A DNA stretch of 64,000 nt, taken from Strigops habroptila. Its lineage: Eukaryota; Chordata; Aves; Psittaciformes; Psittacidae. The stretch is from NCBI RefSeq assembly GCF_004027225.2, contig NC_044278.2, forward strand, positions 51,847,411-51,911,410. The letters are read 5' to 3'. Under the pieces are notes generated by a model. It did not search any database, was not told where the DNA came from, and saw only the letters and a program-made list of their open reading frames with translations. The translations under genes and the position numbers were made by a program. Positions 45,101 to 60,000 of this stretch are shown here, in pieces. Every line of letters starts with the position of its first letter. Position 1 is the first letter of the stretch.

Positions 45101-48100
45101 ATTGCAATTATTCTAGAAATAAAATGTTTAGTCATAAGCTGAACACTTCTTACTTCAAATCCTCTAAGACCAAATGGAATTTCTTAGTATGATATAATTT
45201 GCTATAATATGAAGGGTAGAAGAGGCTTTGAAATAATTATTTAAAATCTAATAACTAAACAATTTAGAAATAATTTTTCTGAATTGTATTACCTAGATAT
45301 AACTTTTACCTGAGTTAGTAACTTACTTACTTTTTAATCCTTTTTTTTTATTATATTAAAAAAAAAAAAAGTTTCTAAAAAAAATAAGTCTTTTAAAATA
45401 TTTCCATTAAGTAGTTCTTATAATGTGACGGAAGTGAGCCAAAAAAATAGAAAATATTGCTAGTTTCAATGTCTACATATAGCATGTAAATAAACATTTT
45501 TGCTACAGGTTTCTGTCAATTAACTGCAAATTACAGAAAGAAAATACAGCATGCTGCAGCAATATCAGAGGCAGAAACAATTAATGTATAATGATACTAT
45601 GAGGGCCTTATCCTATATTATTTGCACATTGTTATTTCAAATTATGCTCATAGAGAGTTATGCTTGCTGGAAGAGAGAAGGAGTATAAAGAATGCATGCA
45701 TAGTTACTTTGAGCCCTTTTTTTTTCTTTTTTGTAAAGACGAATGTATGTTCTAAAATTTTGTGTTTTAATATATCTTTGAAAATAAAGACAGACATAAA
45801 ATGCTGATGTAAGACACAAACCTAATACAAAAATATCACCCTGAAAGTTTACAATTTGAGGCTTACAAGTAATGAGCTCTAAGACATATAAATCTTTCTC
45901 TTTTTAATACATTAATTTCTTTTGCATATGAGCTGAACATCTCAAGATACTAGACTTCAAGTCTGTGACACACACATGTTAAGTAAATCTAGTATGTTTA
46001 TTCCTTAAGTTTACTTTTGTATAGACCTCCACATTTTTCTCCTACTGACTCTTACACACATACTTTCCACAGAACTTAACACATAGATAGCATTTTCCTT
46101 TTCCTGTACAAAATGTGTAATATACAGGATGAAGGATGATGTGATGCAGAAACTTTATTAGTTTTTATTTAGCGTAATCTAACTTAACAATGGCTTACCA
46201 TGTAAATAATGAAACAGTCACAAATATCAATTTATGAAATCATCATGTCACACACACCACCTACAGCTATATTTTAAATGTTCATAAATGCACCTAATTA
46301 AATTGAAAGTCAGAAAAAAAAAAATTATGTTTTACGAGTCAGAAAGCATAACTACCATTGTCATGTTCTGGGCTGCCAATAAGTTCAATTTTAAATAATC
46401 AGCCATATATGAAAAGCACAGCAAAACTAACAGAACAAAACCAGTAGTATTTAGACCATTTTATAGTTTCTAAACAGCAGCATCACTGATATCAAACATC
46501 ATAAAACCATGAAAAATGGTTAACTCCCTGTGTTCTTTTTTTAAATTAGATTTATCCTACATTTCATTGCCATTGATATTTCACAAGACATACAAATAAA
46601 GCTTGCTAATACACACACACACACAAACAGAGCAGAATAGATTGCTATATAGTAACAGATGCATACATATTTTGAATTAAAATTATTTCATGTCTTCTGA
46701 CTGAGAGCTGAATGGATAACTTTTGATTCCTATTCCATACAGAATATATAGCATTTCTTAGGATTTTACAAAATAAATTTTAACTCTGGATATACCTCAA
46801 AAAAGAGATTCCTCTTGTGTGATTCCTCACAGAGCCTTATGCTCCTTTAAATATAGCAAATTAACGTGTGTCAAAGGGGAACTCTTCCTCTTTGCAGCAC
46901 TGGTTTTCTGGGCTTCTGTTGCCAGGGTAGAATAGTGGAAAAAATATATTATATATGCTAATTTATTACTGTTTTTTCTTTTATATTTACTATTCAACAC
47001 TTCCAGTCATGTACAGGAGCTTAGAACGATTGAGGGAAAGTGATTTCAATGGTCAAAACCAAACTGGTCAATTTCTAACTCCTGTTAAAAATGGGTAGAA
47101 ATTAGGTGGCCAGGCACCTATGTGTCATTCATGTCTTGCAAGCTGTCGATTAATTCGTAAAGTTATTACATTTATACTACATGATGAGAGACAAAAAATG
47201 AATAAAAGACTAAGGAGGATTTGAGATGGAAACCATTATCAGTAGTATTCAGAAACTGAAAAGCTGATTCATGTCAATATTTTACTTTGATGACAACTGC
47301 GGATTTGTCTTTATTGATTGATATATACAGATATCAATATGGCTGAAATTAAAAGATATTGAAGGAAAACTGCAGTATATAGTGTCAATCAAATGGAATT
47401 TAGTTGCCAATTTCTAAGGAGCAATCTTCACAATCTTCTTTAAATATTTAAGCTTTAGAAACATATTTGTTTTTATGACACAGTTAGTTTTATTGGATAC
47501 TAGGTATTTGGGGAACCAAAGTTCTTCCTGTATTGGTACTCAGACCTCCACAAGCAAAACATCTGTATGCTCCCCTGTTGGCATAGTTTAGTGGTAACAG
47601 AGATGCACTAATTTCTTCACAATTGAGTGGAAAAATTACAAATGGAGAAGAAAAATATATTTTAGTTTAATGCTAATTTTTATTTTATTTACAACAAAAT
47701 ATGTTGTAAACTAATAAAACTTTTAATTGGTCAAGAAACTTCATAAGAAATAAATAACAATAGAAATAGCAAGAAGGCAGCAGATCTAATTTTATAGCTG
47801 CCATTCAGCATTCAATCCTGATGATAACCTAAAACTAAACAGGAATTATTGAATTTTCAAAATCATGCATATTCTACTTTATATGAAAGGGGAAGTTTTA
47901 CAGAGAGCAAAAAGCTAGCACATATGATAAATGATCTGTAAGAACAACATGAATCCAAGAAGCTGTGAACCTCATGCCTCTAAAAATAATACAGAAAACA
48001 GAAAAAGCTCAAACATTGACAAAACAGGTGTGTCTTCCAGGGCTGACAACTGCTCAAATAGTTCTCCAGTGCTGAGCTACTGTCACATTGAGCAACAAAT

Positions 48101-50678
48101 TCAAACTGCTTAGAGACTGCTTTATTTACAGTGAAGTTACTGAGTAGCTGGCAATAGCTACCAGTGCAGCTGTGCAATCTGGCAAGGCAGCACTCCGCTG
48201 TGCCCTTGCCTGTCTAGAAGTCAAGGCTCATCAGTACTCTCTGAATGTGAAAGGTTCACCCAAAGTGAAGGATTTATAATGTAGCATAAGCGAGAAATGC
48301 CCATACCCAAATAATGCTATAACAAGTGCAGTGATGCTCATAAGTCAATAAACAAAGTAACAAAAGGAAACAAGAGTCTATAAAACCAGCTGATCATTCT
48401 ACCCAAACAGCTATTGCATACACAGAAGAAACAATTTTTGATCAGTAGTTCCTAACATAATTTAAAAAACAACCAACACCACCACCTTCCTCCAGCACTA
48501 CACAGAAAAAAAAAAAATCACAAAAACCAACAAAGCAAACAAACAAACAAAACAACCCAAACTTAAAAGTCAAAGGCAGTAATATCTAATAGGTTGTGGC
48601 TTTATTCATACCACTGACTTTCGGTTTCAACTAAATGCTGTATCAGCATGCTTGCTAAAATATAGCACAATCATTAGCTTAGGTTCAACTTTGATCATGG
48701 AGATAAACAGCCATGGCCACTATCTACAGAAATTGTTACAACGTCTCCTGCTATATTAGAATGGATCTTGCTATATGATAAGGAGTGCAGATGCAAATTT
48801 GAGACCCAGATTGCCATATGACAGAAGCAACCCTTACTTACTGGATTTAGCAGTCTAGAGCTTTTGGGTCCCACTGATAAAGAACAGCAGAACTGTCGAT
48901 ATTGACACAACCAGAAATAGTATTGTCTATTGGTATTATGCATCCTGTGTCTTGACTTATTTGGCTTGCTAAAATCAACTTCTTGTTACATACTCAGTAT
49001 ATCGATCACACAAAAAGGACTCTGCATGAATGTTGGTTGATCTCCAAGAATATCGCCAGCAAGTTAGTTTGATCTTCACTCAGAAAATAGGATGGAGTAC
49101 CACCAAAACCCCTACTCTGTCTCTGAAATAGGTAGAAATGGCAACATTGAGAGAATCTCAGCAAATTGAAAGGCAAGGATGCTGTCTCAGTCTGAAGAAA
49201 AAGTTGGCCTGCTTTTCTCCTGATTTTATAACTTTTTGAATTGCCGCATTGTCTGCAGTATTCTAGTCTATACTCCTTTGCAATGAAAGAAACATATTTT
49301 ACCCTGTTATTTCAAAACATGTATTTCCTACAGCTTTTGTTGCAAGTACTTCAGAGGAAAGACAAGATGAAAAATTAAAAGAAAAAAAAAAAAAGGCAAA
49401 ACCAAACCAAACAAACCCCCAAAAACTAACAATATGTTATTTTAGTTCTTAGAGAAAGTAGAGGAAAAACTAAAGAAGGTAGTTTGGTTGCAGATAATTG
49501 GATGCTGCTCAGCCACATTGAAGTGGTGAAATACCAGACATTTAGTTGTACAGCTGTGCACAGAATGAAGAGGCAAAACCAGAGAATCATTAATTTCTTC
49601 AACAAAAGATCATGCAATATATTAGTATATTATAGATTAGCATTTATAGATTATAGATTAGCATTTAGCAATGCATCTTTCTTGGGGGAGGGATATGTGG
49701 GAAGGCAGATTGGGCACTGCGTGGAGAAAGTACCTCATGGTACACTACCCCTCTTACTGGTTAGAGAAATTGACCTGCAATTAAAAACAGTAGTCTCCTT
49801 CCTGACCAGTAATTCAGGTGACAGCGGCCAGCAGGTATTCACCCACCGATTACGTCTCTGGCAATCATGGCCAGGTACCACAGAGATTTTTAAAGACCTG
49901 TAAGTATACAGTGATATAAATTATCCATTATTTTCTACTTTACATGTTTCTGATATTTCACAATGTGTAAATATTTTTAGGACACCTGATGAGTTTTGTC
50001 ATTTCTCAACTTCTGTAAGAATCTCAAAATCTCCATCTCAGATCTGTGCATTCCATAACATTGGTACTATAAAGGACCCGTATGAAAATAATTTCACAAA
50101 GAAACCACATATATCCTGCTGTATACCTCTTTGTACTTTCCCTTGCAGATTCTTAGCTGGTGTCAGCTGAGATATGTTGAATTATGAAGTAAAAGAAAGA
50201 ATGAACCAATAGTTGGAGAGATAAAGTGACTGTGAGATATTTGAATGCATTCCTCCATCATAAACCTAGTATGTAACAGTGAGCAATTCAGATAAGCTTA
50301 GCCAAAAAAAGAGATGAATTTGAAAGGTGGTTAAAGCTAGGTATCAGGGGAAAAAAAAAAAAAAAAAAAAGGAAAGAAAAAGGGGGGGGGGGGGGGTGAA
50401 AAAAACCCCCAGCCCCCCCCAACCCCCCCTCGAAAAACCCAAACTGTAAATTTCCGAGACTTACTATATTGTCAGTGAAGAGAAACTGGTATCCTCTATT
50501 GCAGATTAAAATTCACTATACTTCAGTTCCTCTCTAACATAAGTGTGTGAAGGTAAATATTTTATTGCCTGTAAACCATTCAGGTATTCCAATAATAGAG
50601 GGAATAGCATCCTAAAAGTACCTGAGACAATTGGGATATTATGTAACTAGAAATTAAAGTGGTAAATACATTCAATTT
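36177..50678. other. Long intergenic stretch, nothing coding recognised
   Basis: About 14.5 kb without any repeat family or gene that I recognise. Noted: a short direct duplication TAGGCAGAGTACACTT (37211 and 37250 area), a T-rich run at 40369-40391, a T-run at 43308-43326, a (CA)n at 46611-46624, A/C-rich DNA at 48505-48560 and a homopolymer cluster at 50351-50437. Frames up to 139 codons (49484-49903) do not resemble known proteins. Old elements too decayed to see by eye, or conserved non-coding elements, may be present. Confidence 0.45.
50351..50437. repeat. Homopolymer cluster A20 / G15 / C-runs
   Basis: A20 is followed by GGAAAGAAAAA, G15, TGAAAAAAA, C5 AG C8 AA C7 T. The G-run and C-runs are complementary, so this could fold back. 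It is of doubtful accuracy in any assembly. Confidence 0.7.
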
Positions 50679-51050
50679 CACTGGATCACAGAATCACAGA
50701 ATGGTTGAGGTTGGAAGAGACCTCTGGAGATCATCTTGTCCTACTTTCTTGCTCAAGCAGGGACATTTAGAACCAGCTCCCCAGGACCATGTCCACAAGG
50801 CTTTTGAATATCTCACAACCTCTCTGGGAAACCTGTGCCAGTGCTCAGCCACTCTCACAGCTCCTGATGTCCAGAGGGAATCTCCCAGGTTTCAGGTTGT
50901 GCCCATGGTTTCTTGCTCTTTTACTGGACACCACTGAAAAAGAGTATGGCTCTGTCATCTTTGCACATTCCCTTCAGGTATTCATATACATTGATAAGAT
51001 CTCCCCTGAGCCTTCTCTTCTCCAGGCTAAACAGTCCCAGCAACCTGAAA
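50679..51050 (-). mobile_element. CR1 LINE 3' fragment
   Basis: On plus it begins GGATCACAGAATCACAGAATGG, then TTGAGGTTGGAAGAGACCTCTGGAGATCATCTTGTCC, then the reverse complement of the ORF2 end (CACAAGGCTTTTGAATATCTC, CTTCTCTTCTCCAGGCTAAACAG). It is a typical 5'-truncated CR1 copy with several stops. Confidence 0.9.
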
Positions 51051-54000
51051 CTTCATTCAACAAAACTAGGACATGAATGTATAATTATTGAAGAAGGCCA
51101 TATGTATTACGCCTATGATCAATAATAAAGAAGTAAAATCTTAGAAACCAGAAGCTCACATTTGCTAGGACAAAAAAATCTTACCTGTGGTGGAATAGAT
51201 GGATGGAAATATATTTAGTTTTGAGACCTGAGAGGTCAATACCAGCGTCACTTCTACTCTGACACAGACCATATGCGACAATAACATCACTCACAGAGCC
51301 CTATAATGAATGTCCTATGCGAATATTATGCACAATGTAAAACTTATTTAAAGCCTGCTCTAAACAATTAAATTTGAGGTCTTGAACCAGCTCTTTGCTC
51401 AGGTAAGCTAAGGAGAACTTGGTGTCAAGCTTCACTTTAAAGTGAGAGAAGTAGAAATCAGAAAAGACATGAGTTTTTCATGACAACTGACGACATCCTG
51501 TTACAGAACAGTTGTACTGTGACCAGTACAATATCATCAGTAACACATAGGTCCAACTGTTTCTATTGACAATTTGCAGCATATAACAGAGAAGCACCAT
51601 TTAAATTGTGTTTCTAAGAACAGTTTAGTGTTGATTTACTTCCCCAGGTAAAACATGTGTTTCAAAAAGTTCTATCTTCATGTTTTGTCTCTTTAAATGC
51701 AAATGACTTTAAAAAGAAGAAAAAAACTCAAAAAAACCAAATTCCTCAAAAGTCAGAGTAAATACGCTGCTCCTCCTCATACCTTTTTTATTAATATCAG
51801 TGTTAGACTTATTTTTTTCCCCCCCCTATATAATTTACAGTGGAATATAACCCTCCACTTTGTCACTCTGCGTGTACATATATATTAATGTAGTACCTCC
51901 AAAGATATCTAATCACAACAGTGTAGAAAATTATGCTTGATATTTGAGAACTGTTTTCATTCATATTAAATTATCCTTTGTATTCTCTTGAGAAAATAAT
52001 CACAGTGAAGACTAACCCCTGAGTGATTATTTGAATTTAAACCACAAGTGAACCAAATCTTTTTATTCTGCCTGCTGAGAGATCTTTGAACATCCCCATA
52101 TCCATTTCTGTAGCAGAAATTGGTTTAGAATAGCAGCATTGGACAAAATATGCACAAAGTCTTCAAAGCAATAAAAAAGATTAAAAAATCTGCATTTTAT
52201 GTTATGGTGTTGTTTTTTTAAAAAATCACTGTATTATAAACTTACATGATTGAGGATGTAAGAAAGACATTTATGCAATTTTTCTATAACATTAGAAATT
52301 GTCTCTACAGTACAGGTCTAGAAAGATAATGTACTGTCATTTTTCCTCTTTCATTGTCCATCTTGAAAAGGCCTTGCCTCTTGCATCGTTTTAAGGAAGA
52401 GTTTGGATTTTGATTTATCCTGAATCTACTACAGAGAAGACATGCAGAGTTAATTTATCCCTAACCTATTTCTGTAATGATAATGAAATTTGTAACAGCG
52501 TCAGACTGTTGTTCCAGTTTCTGTACACTTGGAAAAAACCTTTAGAAGGAAAAGAAAAAAATAATCACCAAAAATCAAACAAAAAAACCCCATAAAAAAC
52601 CCCCAACAACCCCACCCCAAAAAAAACCTCTAGAAATTTAAGAAACACGTGAACAACAAGCCCATGCTGTTACTCTTGTCTTACAGTTAGATGTATAAAA
52701 TATTGCTTAAATGTACCAGACACAAGTTTATCTTGCATTTTTTTCTAGTTCATATGAAAAAGGTTGTGTGCAAACATTTTGTCTTTCCTGCTCCCAACCC
52801 CCAGCTTGAAACCTTCAGGTAAAAAAAAGATATTCCTCCTCCTTTCATCTTTCTTGAGCTCTAAAAGAAATTGTCAGCCTTTGCCTCCAGGTCTGTAAGG
52901 TTCATGTTTCCTTCTTCATCAGCCTACAACTGAAATAATGCATTGCTCTGAGACAGTAAGCAACATCCATAGCCAACTATTTCAGTCCATTTAATTATTA
53001 TTACATTTTCAGTGGAAAACTATTATTTGTTTTCTACATTGAGAAGAAAGGAAAAAGGGATGATTTGCTTAAGTGAAAATTGCACATATGCAGTTAAATA
53101 AGGTCAGTGCTTCCTACAGTCTTTTAATTACAATATTTTCCATCCTGCAGAATAAGGTTAAACCTAAGGTAAGCACATTTTTACAATCCAGAGATCACTA
53201 GCGCTCCTAGTGGATGCTCAGAAAAGGTGCTAGTAGCAAACAAAATTCCAGCTGCCTATGGCCATTGTTTCTCTCCTTTATACTTCATATTTATTCTTCT
53301 GAATATCATAAGTAGAAATTATCTACCAATATTGTCATCATAGTATTTCCTTAGATATAAGTACAGAATACAAGTCTATGCTAAAGTACTAGAAGTATAA
53401 AGTTAAATAAGTGTAAATGTTGACCTACTTGTGGGGCTTCACAGAAAAATAAGGTCATTTTCACCAACAAAGCACATGACCATGCATAAATAAAAGAGGA
53501 AGTCTCATGCAGAGCAGCCAGACTACAGTCTATTTGTCACAAGATTAAGTCCTCTAGTTTCAGGACTCCACTGGGTATGACCACATGTCAGGGAAACACG
53601 GGCTGGTGCTTCTTCAGTTCATTATCTTCAGCTGTTAGCACAGTGAAAGTCATTGCACACTGCAGAAAGACAATTGGATGGAAAGGGAGAACCAGAAAAT
53701 ACCTGTTGTCCTGATCTGTAATCTGGACTTTTCTGTATTCCTACATTTGTGCATGTGCAAATGCTTCCACATTCAAATGAAGATCTCCCTGTCTCCACAG
53801 TAAGACAATTCCTTCCCACCATTTGCCTATTTTTTTTTTCTCACAGGCCAAGGATTTTCTTTATTGTACTGACAAGTATTGTTGACCTTTAACTTCACCA
53901 ACTTCAAATCTTTGCAAAAACTGTTTCTTAAATCTGCAACAGTAAAGTGAATATGTGTTATTTGAGAGAACTTATATACACACACAAAAAAAAAAATCAG

Positions 54001-54656
54001 TAGAATGTTGTTCTTGGACAAAGAATTAGTTCATGTAATATGATCACTAAGAGAAACAGAAGCAGCTGAAACTGCATTTGGATGCAATTAAATTAATAAT
54101 GTAATGCCAAAATATTTCATTGATAACCACATATTGTAAACACCTTAAGATTTTGATGTTCACAGAAAGCTGGCACAGAGAATATTTGGTTTATACATTA
54201 GAGTGTCAATTTTCTGTAACCACAGAAATTTGGTGAGTGAAATTAAAACTATTCATATTTTTTCTTATTTGTAACAAATGATGGTGTCAATTTATTCATT
54301 AACATATGAAAAGTGAAAAAGATCTTTTCACTTTCCCTCTGATGAATGCACTTTACATGACCATTTTTTTCCTCTGCAGAGTGTTCTAAATTCAAATTGA
54401 GTAAAAGGTAATGCTACCCTTGAAGCAAGGATCACTATCATTCCAGTGCTCTCCTCCTTCATCTCAAAACCAAACCAAAACCCAATCTCCTACACCACCA
54501 GTTTTAATTCTGTCCATATTCCATCTTATGGAAGTAGTAGTAGTGTGCTACAACATTGAAAATAAACAGGTTCACTTCTAATGCTTTGTCTAAATGTCAT
54601 GTGTTTAGTTTGATGCTACTGTCTATTCTTGTGATAAAGTAAAAAAGAGAAAAACT
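51051..54656. other. Intergenic stretch, nothing recognised
   Basis: No gene or repeat family seen. A/C-rich low-complexity DNA lies at 52541-52630. Confidence 0.45.
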
Positions 54657-54705
54657 CCTAAACCCCTTCCAACCCAAACCATTCTATGATTCTATGATTC
54701 TATAC
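54657..54705 (+). mobile_element. CR1 LINE 3' tail
   Basis: CTAAACCCCTTCCAACCCAAACCATTCTATGATTCTATGATTCTAT is the last about 50 bp of a CR1 with its terminal repeat. Confidence 0.85.
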
Positions 54706-56883
54706 TATAAAAAAAAGTAAACAGCTATGCAGACATGAGATCAGTTAATCTACCATTATTCTCAAGTCATTTAAACACAGAGAAACCAGACAAGTTTGTC
54801 GCTAGGTACCTGTAAATTATTTTTCCATTTGCTTATTTACACTTAAAGAGACACTGAAGCTAGATGGAAATATTTGACAAGTATTGGTTATTATATTGAT
54901 TACCATCCTGGGTGTACAGATTGTGAAAGTACTGTGGCTATTTTTATCCTATGCCTGTTTCCTGTATTTTTAATTTCCCCTGAGAGGGGCACAGGTGATG
55001 GCAATCTGATGAAGGGCTTGTTTTTGCTACAAAAGAACTTCATGAATATCAGCTCTTGTTGCAGAACTTCTCTTTCAGCCAAGCATATCTTGATGTTAAT
55101 TACAGTATGCAATTTACATTCTGATTGCTTGTTTTTCATAGGGAAAAAAAAAAAGAAAAAAAAAGGAAAATGGTATTAGTTAGACTTACTCTTCCCTTTT
55201 GATTCCTTTTATAATACAAATGGTAATGAAAGTTTGGAAAAAATTGACGTAAACAGATTTCAGATATCCTAATGAATTTCATTCTTGTGTCAAACACAGC
55301 GATGATGAAATTGATCAGGGTAACCATATTAGTTTTGAAAGAATAAACTAAGACTGTATTTTTTCTAATTAGTCTAAAAGTCAATGGTGATTTACCTTTA
55401 ATTTCACTGCCAGAAAGTTACCATGTCAATTCATATTTCTAATGCCAGACATTGGTCATTAGAGTCAAATGTCATTTTAAAAGCCTTATATATAAGAAAA
55501 TACTAAATTAAAAACTATCCATACAGTTGCAAAGGCATCAGTTACATCAACAATAAAGCAGAAATGTAAGCCCTGTCAAAACTCTGTACATCTTTCTTGT
55601 GGAAAAAAAAAAAAAAAAAAAGAAGAAGAAGATAAATAATACCAAAAGACTGTTAGACTCCTTGAGAACATAAAGATGATTTACATAATCAAACTGTCTG
55701 GGTTAGATAAAACATTTTATTTTATTGTTTTCTTCAAATAAATTATGCTTTTCTCCCCCTGTCACCCCTCTCCCCTCCCCCCCCCCAGATAAAAGCAGGA
55801 AAAAAGATAAAACAAAATAATACAAACATGTTTACAAAAGTACAAATAAATGAATGCTAAAGCAGGTGTAATTAAAATCTGTTCTTTTCTGTGGATGACA
55901 CTAACAGCTTCCAGAAACATGCAGACATGAACTAAAATCATTCATAATGGGGGAAAAAGTAAAAAAAAAAAATCCTAACAAGACTAGAACAAATGAATCT
56001 TTTGCATATGTTGTGTAGGTGATCTGCATAAGAATGGGTTGGTAAAATAACATTTAAAGGAATTGGTTTCTTTTTCAGATTAAAAATAAAATAGAAAAAC
56101 AATATTTAGGTTGTCCCTGACTGCTTTCTAAACTGTACACAGAGCTATCATGCACCTCTAGGATGCAATTTGTTGTCTTTCAGAAATATAAGTGTTTCAT
56201 TCCAAATGTGGATAGTTTAGGAGGCTATACATCCAACATGGGAAGTCTTTCTGCTTTGTTGAGTATGCTGCAGTTTGCTGTAGATGTATATTATTCTCTT
56301 ATTTCACAAGGAATCATAGAGGCAAGTGTCCTGTCTACAGTGGGTGGGGTTTTGTTGCACACTCACCATCATGCTGTCACAAGCAGATGGAGCTGAGGAC
56401 AGTTTTTTGGCTTGTTCTCTTTGCTTTTCCCTTTCCTGCTGATTTTATACCACAGCTTTTGGAAAGCGAAAATCCCCAAATAACTCTTCTGCCTTCAAAC
56501 AATTTAACTTTTTATTCAAGTCAGGGAAAGCTGAAGGCATGGTAGAGCAAGCTATGGCTCCAGTTTTGAATATGGCACTTTTCAGAGTTTAAAAACATTT
56601 CTGAGTTGTAAAAGAAGCTCTAGCTCCTGGGTTCCTCTAAGTCCTGAACTCCCATTCCATCCCATGGAAGGAAGACATGACCGATGTAATGTCTGGTACA
56701 ATCCTCTCTTTCTGAAGAGTGACATTGCCTAGCTCTTAATGAATTTGACACAGACATTAAATGTGCAGTCTAAGAGAGAAATATAGTCAAGCACACTAGC
56801 TTGCTTTGATGGCTTAACCCTTCTCTGATGTGTAGACCTGTACTGAAAATGATGGGTTTTTTTATTTCTATATTTCTATTGAC
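54706..56883. other. Intergenic stretch, nothing recognised
   Basis: No gene or repeat family seen. A-runs lie near 55600-55621 and a C/T-rich run at 55757-55788. Confidence 0.45.
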
Positions 56884-57080
56884 TGTGGTGAAACACTGGA
56901 ACAGGTTTCCCAGAGAAGTTGTGGATGCCCCATCCCTGGAAGTGTTGGTCAGGTTGGATGAGGCTTTGAGCAATCTGTTCTGATGAAAGGTATCCTGGCC
57001 CATGGCAGGAGGTTTGGACTGGATGATCTTTAAAGGTCCTTTCCAACCCAAATAATTCTATGATTGCATGATTCTGTGGT
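56884..57080 (+). mobile_element. CR1 LINE 3' fragment
   Basis: GTGGTGAAACACTGGAACAGG, then AGAGAAGTTGTGGATGCCCCATCCCTGGAAGTG, then GGACTGGATGATCTTTAAAGGTCC and TTCCAACCCAAATAATTCTATGATTG. This is the end of ORF2, the 3' untranslated region and the terminal repeat of CR1. Confidence 0.92.
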
Positions 57081-60000
57081 TTCATTTTAATTTCTCATAA
57101 AGGAAAATATTCTAGACAACTCTGAATGTTGCTATACTGAACAGTTTTTAGATGATGTATTTACTTAATGGAAGCTAAACTGAAGCTATTAATGGATTTT
57201 AGATGCATATCTGGGGTTTATATGGATTTATATAGTCTACTTAAAATTATTTAACACGTTTTCTTCTGTGATGTTTGTTTTATTGATTGACACAATCTGA
57301 AAGCACAGAAAAAACTGGACAACTTACTACAATAGAACTGTTGATATTTTCCCAGAATAGGAAATAGGTTTAGAATAAGTTTTGAAATTACACAGGGCTT
57401 TGAACAAGTTTCATGTTATGTACTTTTGCAAGACAAATACATAAGTGTCTGTTGGACGTTATAGTTCAGGTCTTCTCATTTTTCTCAAAGATTGCTTGTG
57501 GTATTCTCAATTCATAAAGACAGAGTAAGTAAGTTGTTTTTTAAAACTGAGATTTTGAATAAATCGTAATATGTGATAAGGAATGGCATCAGTGAAAAAA
57601 TGGCTCAAATAATATGGCAAAAAATGAAAAATGTGACATCTCTTTACCTTCACTGTTTTTAAATACAAATAAGATGAGAACTGCAACAGTCCAAACAGCA
57701 ATTATAGTTTAAATTTTATTCTGTACTTACTCAGCCACAGAGACAATAAAGTAGTCCTTAATAAACAAATACTTTAAGTGATCCTGAAAAATGGCACATG
57801 GACTTGCCATTAAAAAGACAGTTTGTGAATTCTCATGTGCAAATCTCTATTCTGGATCAAATCCAGTTGTATTTCACTCTGCCATTAACATGACTGTTAG
57901 ACTTGAAAAGCGACAATTTCGTTTCCCTGCCCTTTTCCCAAACTTAACTATGATCAGCATTTAAAATATGTAATACAGTATTTCACAGTAAATACTATGT
58001 TTTTTCTTCCCTGTACAGTAGATAAGAACCCAAAATGTAACATTTGAGCTCTCAAGCTTGCTGTACTATCTGACGATGTCAACTGAAATGAGAACATCAC
58101 TGTTATTGCCAACACAGCAGCAGGTTCTGTTTTGTTAGTTTACTTTCTGATTCCATTTTGACTGCTATGAAATTGCTTCAAAATGTCACCAATTTATATC
58201 ATACCAGAATAAAAAATATTTAATATTTAGTAAAGGCAATTCTATTCTTCAAATTCTTTTTCTCTTTAATTATACTTTTTTAACACTTTCATTACCAAAA
58301 GACTGCATGTGCTTTGGCTAGATATTTTCACATTATTTCTTTCAATCATTTTTACAAGTTTCTGCTATTTGTTTATGATTTGTGGTATTTAAAAAAAAAA
58401 ACAAATCATCTGTCCAGAACTGTTTTATTCTTTCCATTTTGCATCTTTTGCACAGCTAGCCCTTCTCAGCTCGAATCTTGCACTCTCTGGGATTTTACAG
58501 CTGTTCCAATGAGAATTTAAAGAATATACTGGTTTAGTTGTGTGTTTGGGCTAGTTTAAAACCTTGCATTTAGATGGGAAACCTGCTCCAAGTGATTCCA
58601 CACAGATTCTGGCAAATTTATCTTTAAAAGTAGTTACAAATCCAGCACTTAACAAGATGACACAGGCTTCTTGGTGTTTCAGCAATTTAATACTTCAGGT
58701 TTAATTCCCAACTTCAGGTGCTCATGCAGTGTTGCAAGCTTTATTACTTGATTGTGTCAGAGGTTTTAGTCAGGAATTTTCTCTACTGCTTGTTCTTGAA
58801 AATCATTTAAGCTTTTTTTCAGTTCTGCTTTCAAATGACTGCATCTGACAATTTCTTCTTAAGTTATTTCTCTTTATGCATCTGAAAGATTTCCTGTGTA
58901 TGTTTGACTCTAAAAAAAGGAATGCAGCTTTTAGGTTTCTTTCTGAAAGAGAGTTAGGTCATAAAAGGTCTGTGTGAGTGAGTAGTTTAATATAGCAGCA
59001 GTGAACAGAATAACTCTAACTGAGATTCCACTAACAGAATGTGGCCAGCTAATTAGCATTTGCAAAAGCTCCCCTCCAATTCTGATTTTTTTTGTTTAAA
59101 CTGTAATTTACTTATGAATTTATTTCTTTCTAGATTTGTCAGACTAAGGAGTTTTAGGTTTTGGATGAGTACTATCCAAGGGCTGCTTAACTTTACTGAA
59201 CTGAAATGTAGCACGGTACCATGATCCTAAATCATGTATTTTATGATTGCATTTGTTGTCACTCATACTGCTGGTTTATAGTTCTTAACTTTGTCCATAG
59301 AATGTAGCATAAATTAAATTGTCTCTTCTCATCATTCAGTAGTTGGAAACCAACTGGAAAATTAAAGCATCAAGAATCAAATTTTTATTGATTTATTATG
59401 AGTAAGTTCATTGATAATTTTCAGCATTATAACAATCCACACTAATGTATATGTATAGGTACGTGTATGCGTATATGCATACGTATGTGCATATGCATAT
59501 GTACATGTATATGGATATGGATATGCATATGTACATGTACATGTATGTGTGTGTATATGTATAACTAAATTATTATAATCATTTTGCAAAATAATTATAT
59601 CAGAAGGAAATAATGTCTCTGCAGGACACAGATATCTTATGTCTAGCAATATTCTTTAAAACAACACCTCCCCCAGCAATCAAAACAAAGCAAATACACA
59701 AATGTCTCCAATAAGCAGGATTCACAGTTCAATTATGAAATACATGTAGCTTCTTTCTAGACCTTCTGCACTCCCAACATAAATTATTTTAGACTTTAGA
59801 GCAGAAAGAGTACAGGAAAGTGATAAAAACCCCCATATATATTTCTAGAGAAGTAAACAGTCTCACACATCAATATCTTCTTACTGTGTAACAAAGAAGA
59901 GTAGGTTCCTATTTTTATGGAAATCAATAACAGAAAACCTACTGATTATGAGTCAAGTAATTCACTTTGCAAGTCTGCATCAGCTGTACATTTTGACGTT

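Noticed and set aside
49484..49903. 139-codon plus-strand ORF
   Set aside because: No domain or compositional sign of coding; it partly consists of a short TATAGATTAGCATT duplication.
59377..59649. Minus-strand ORF rich in Tyr, Thr and His
   Set aside because: Produced entirely by the alternating pyrimidine-purine tract.
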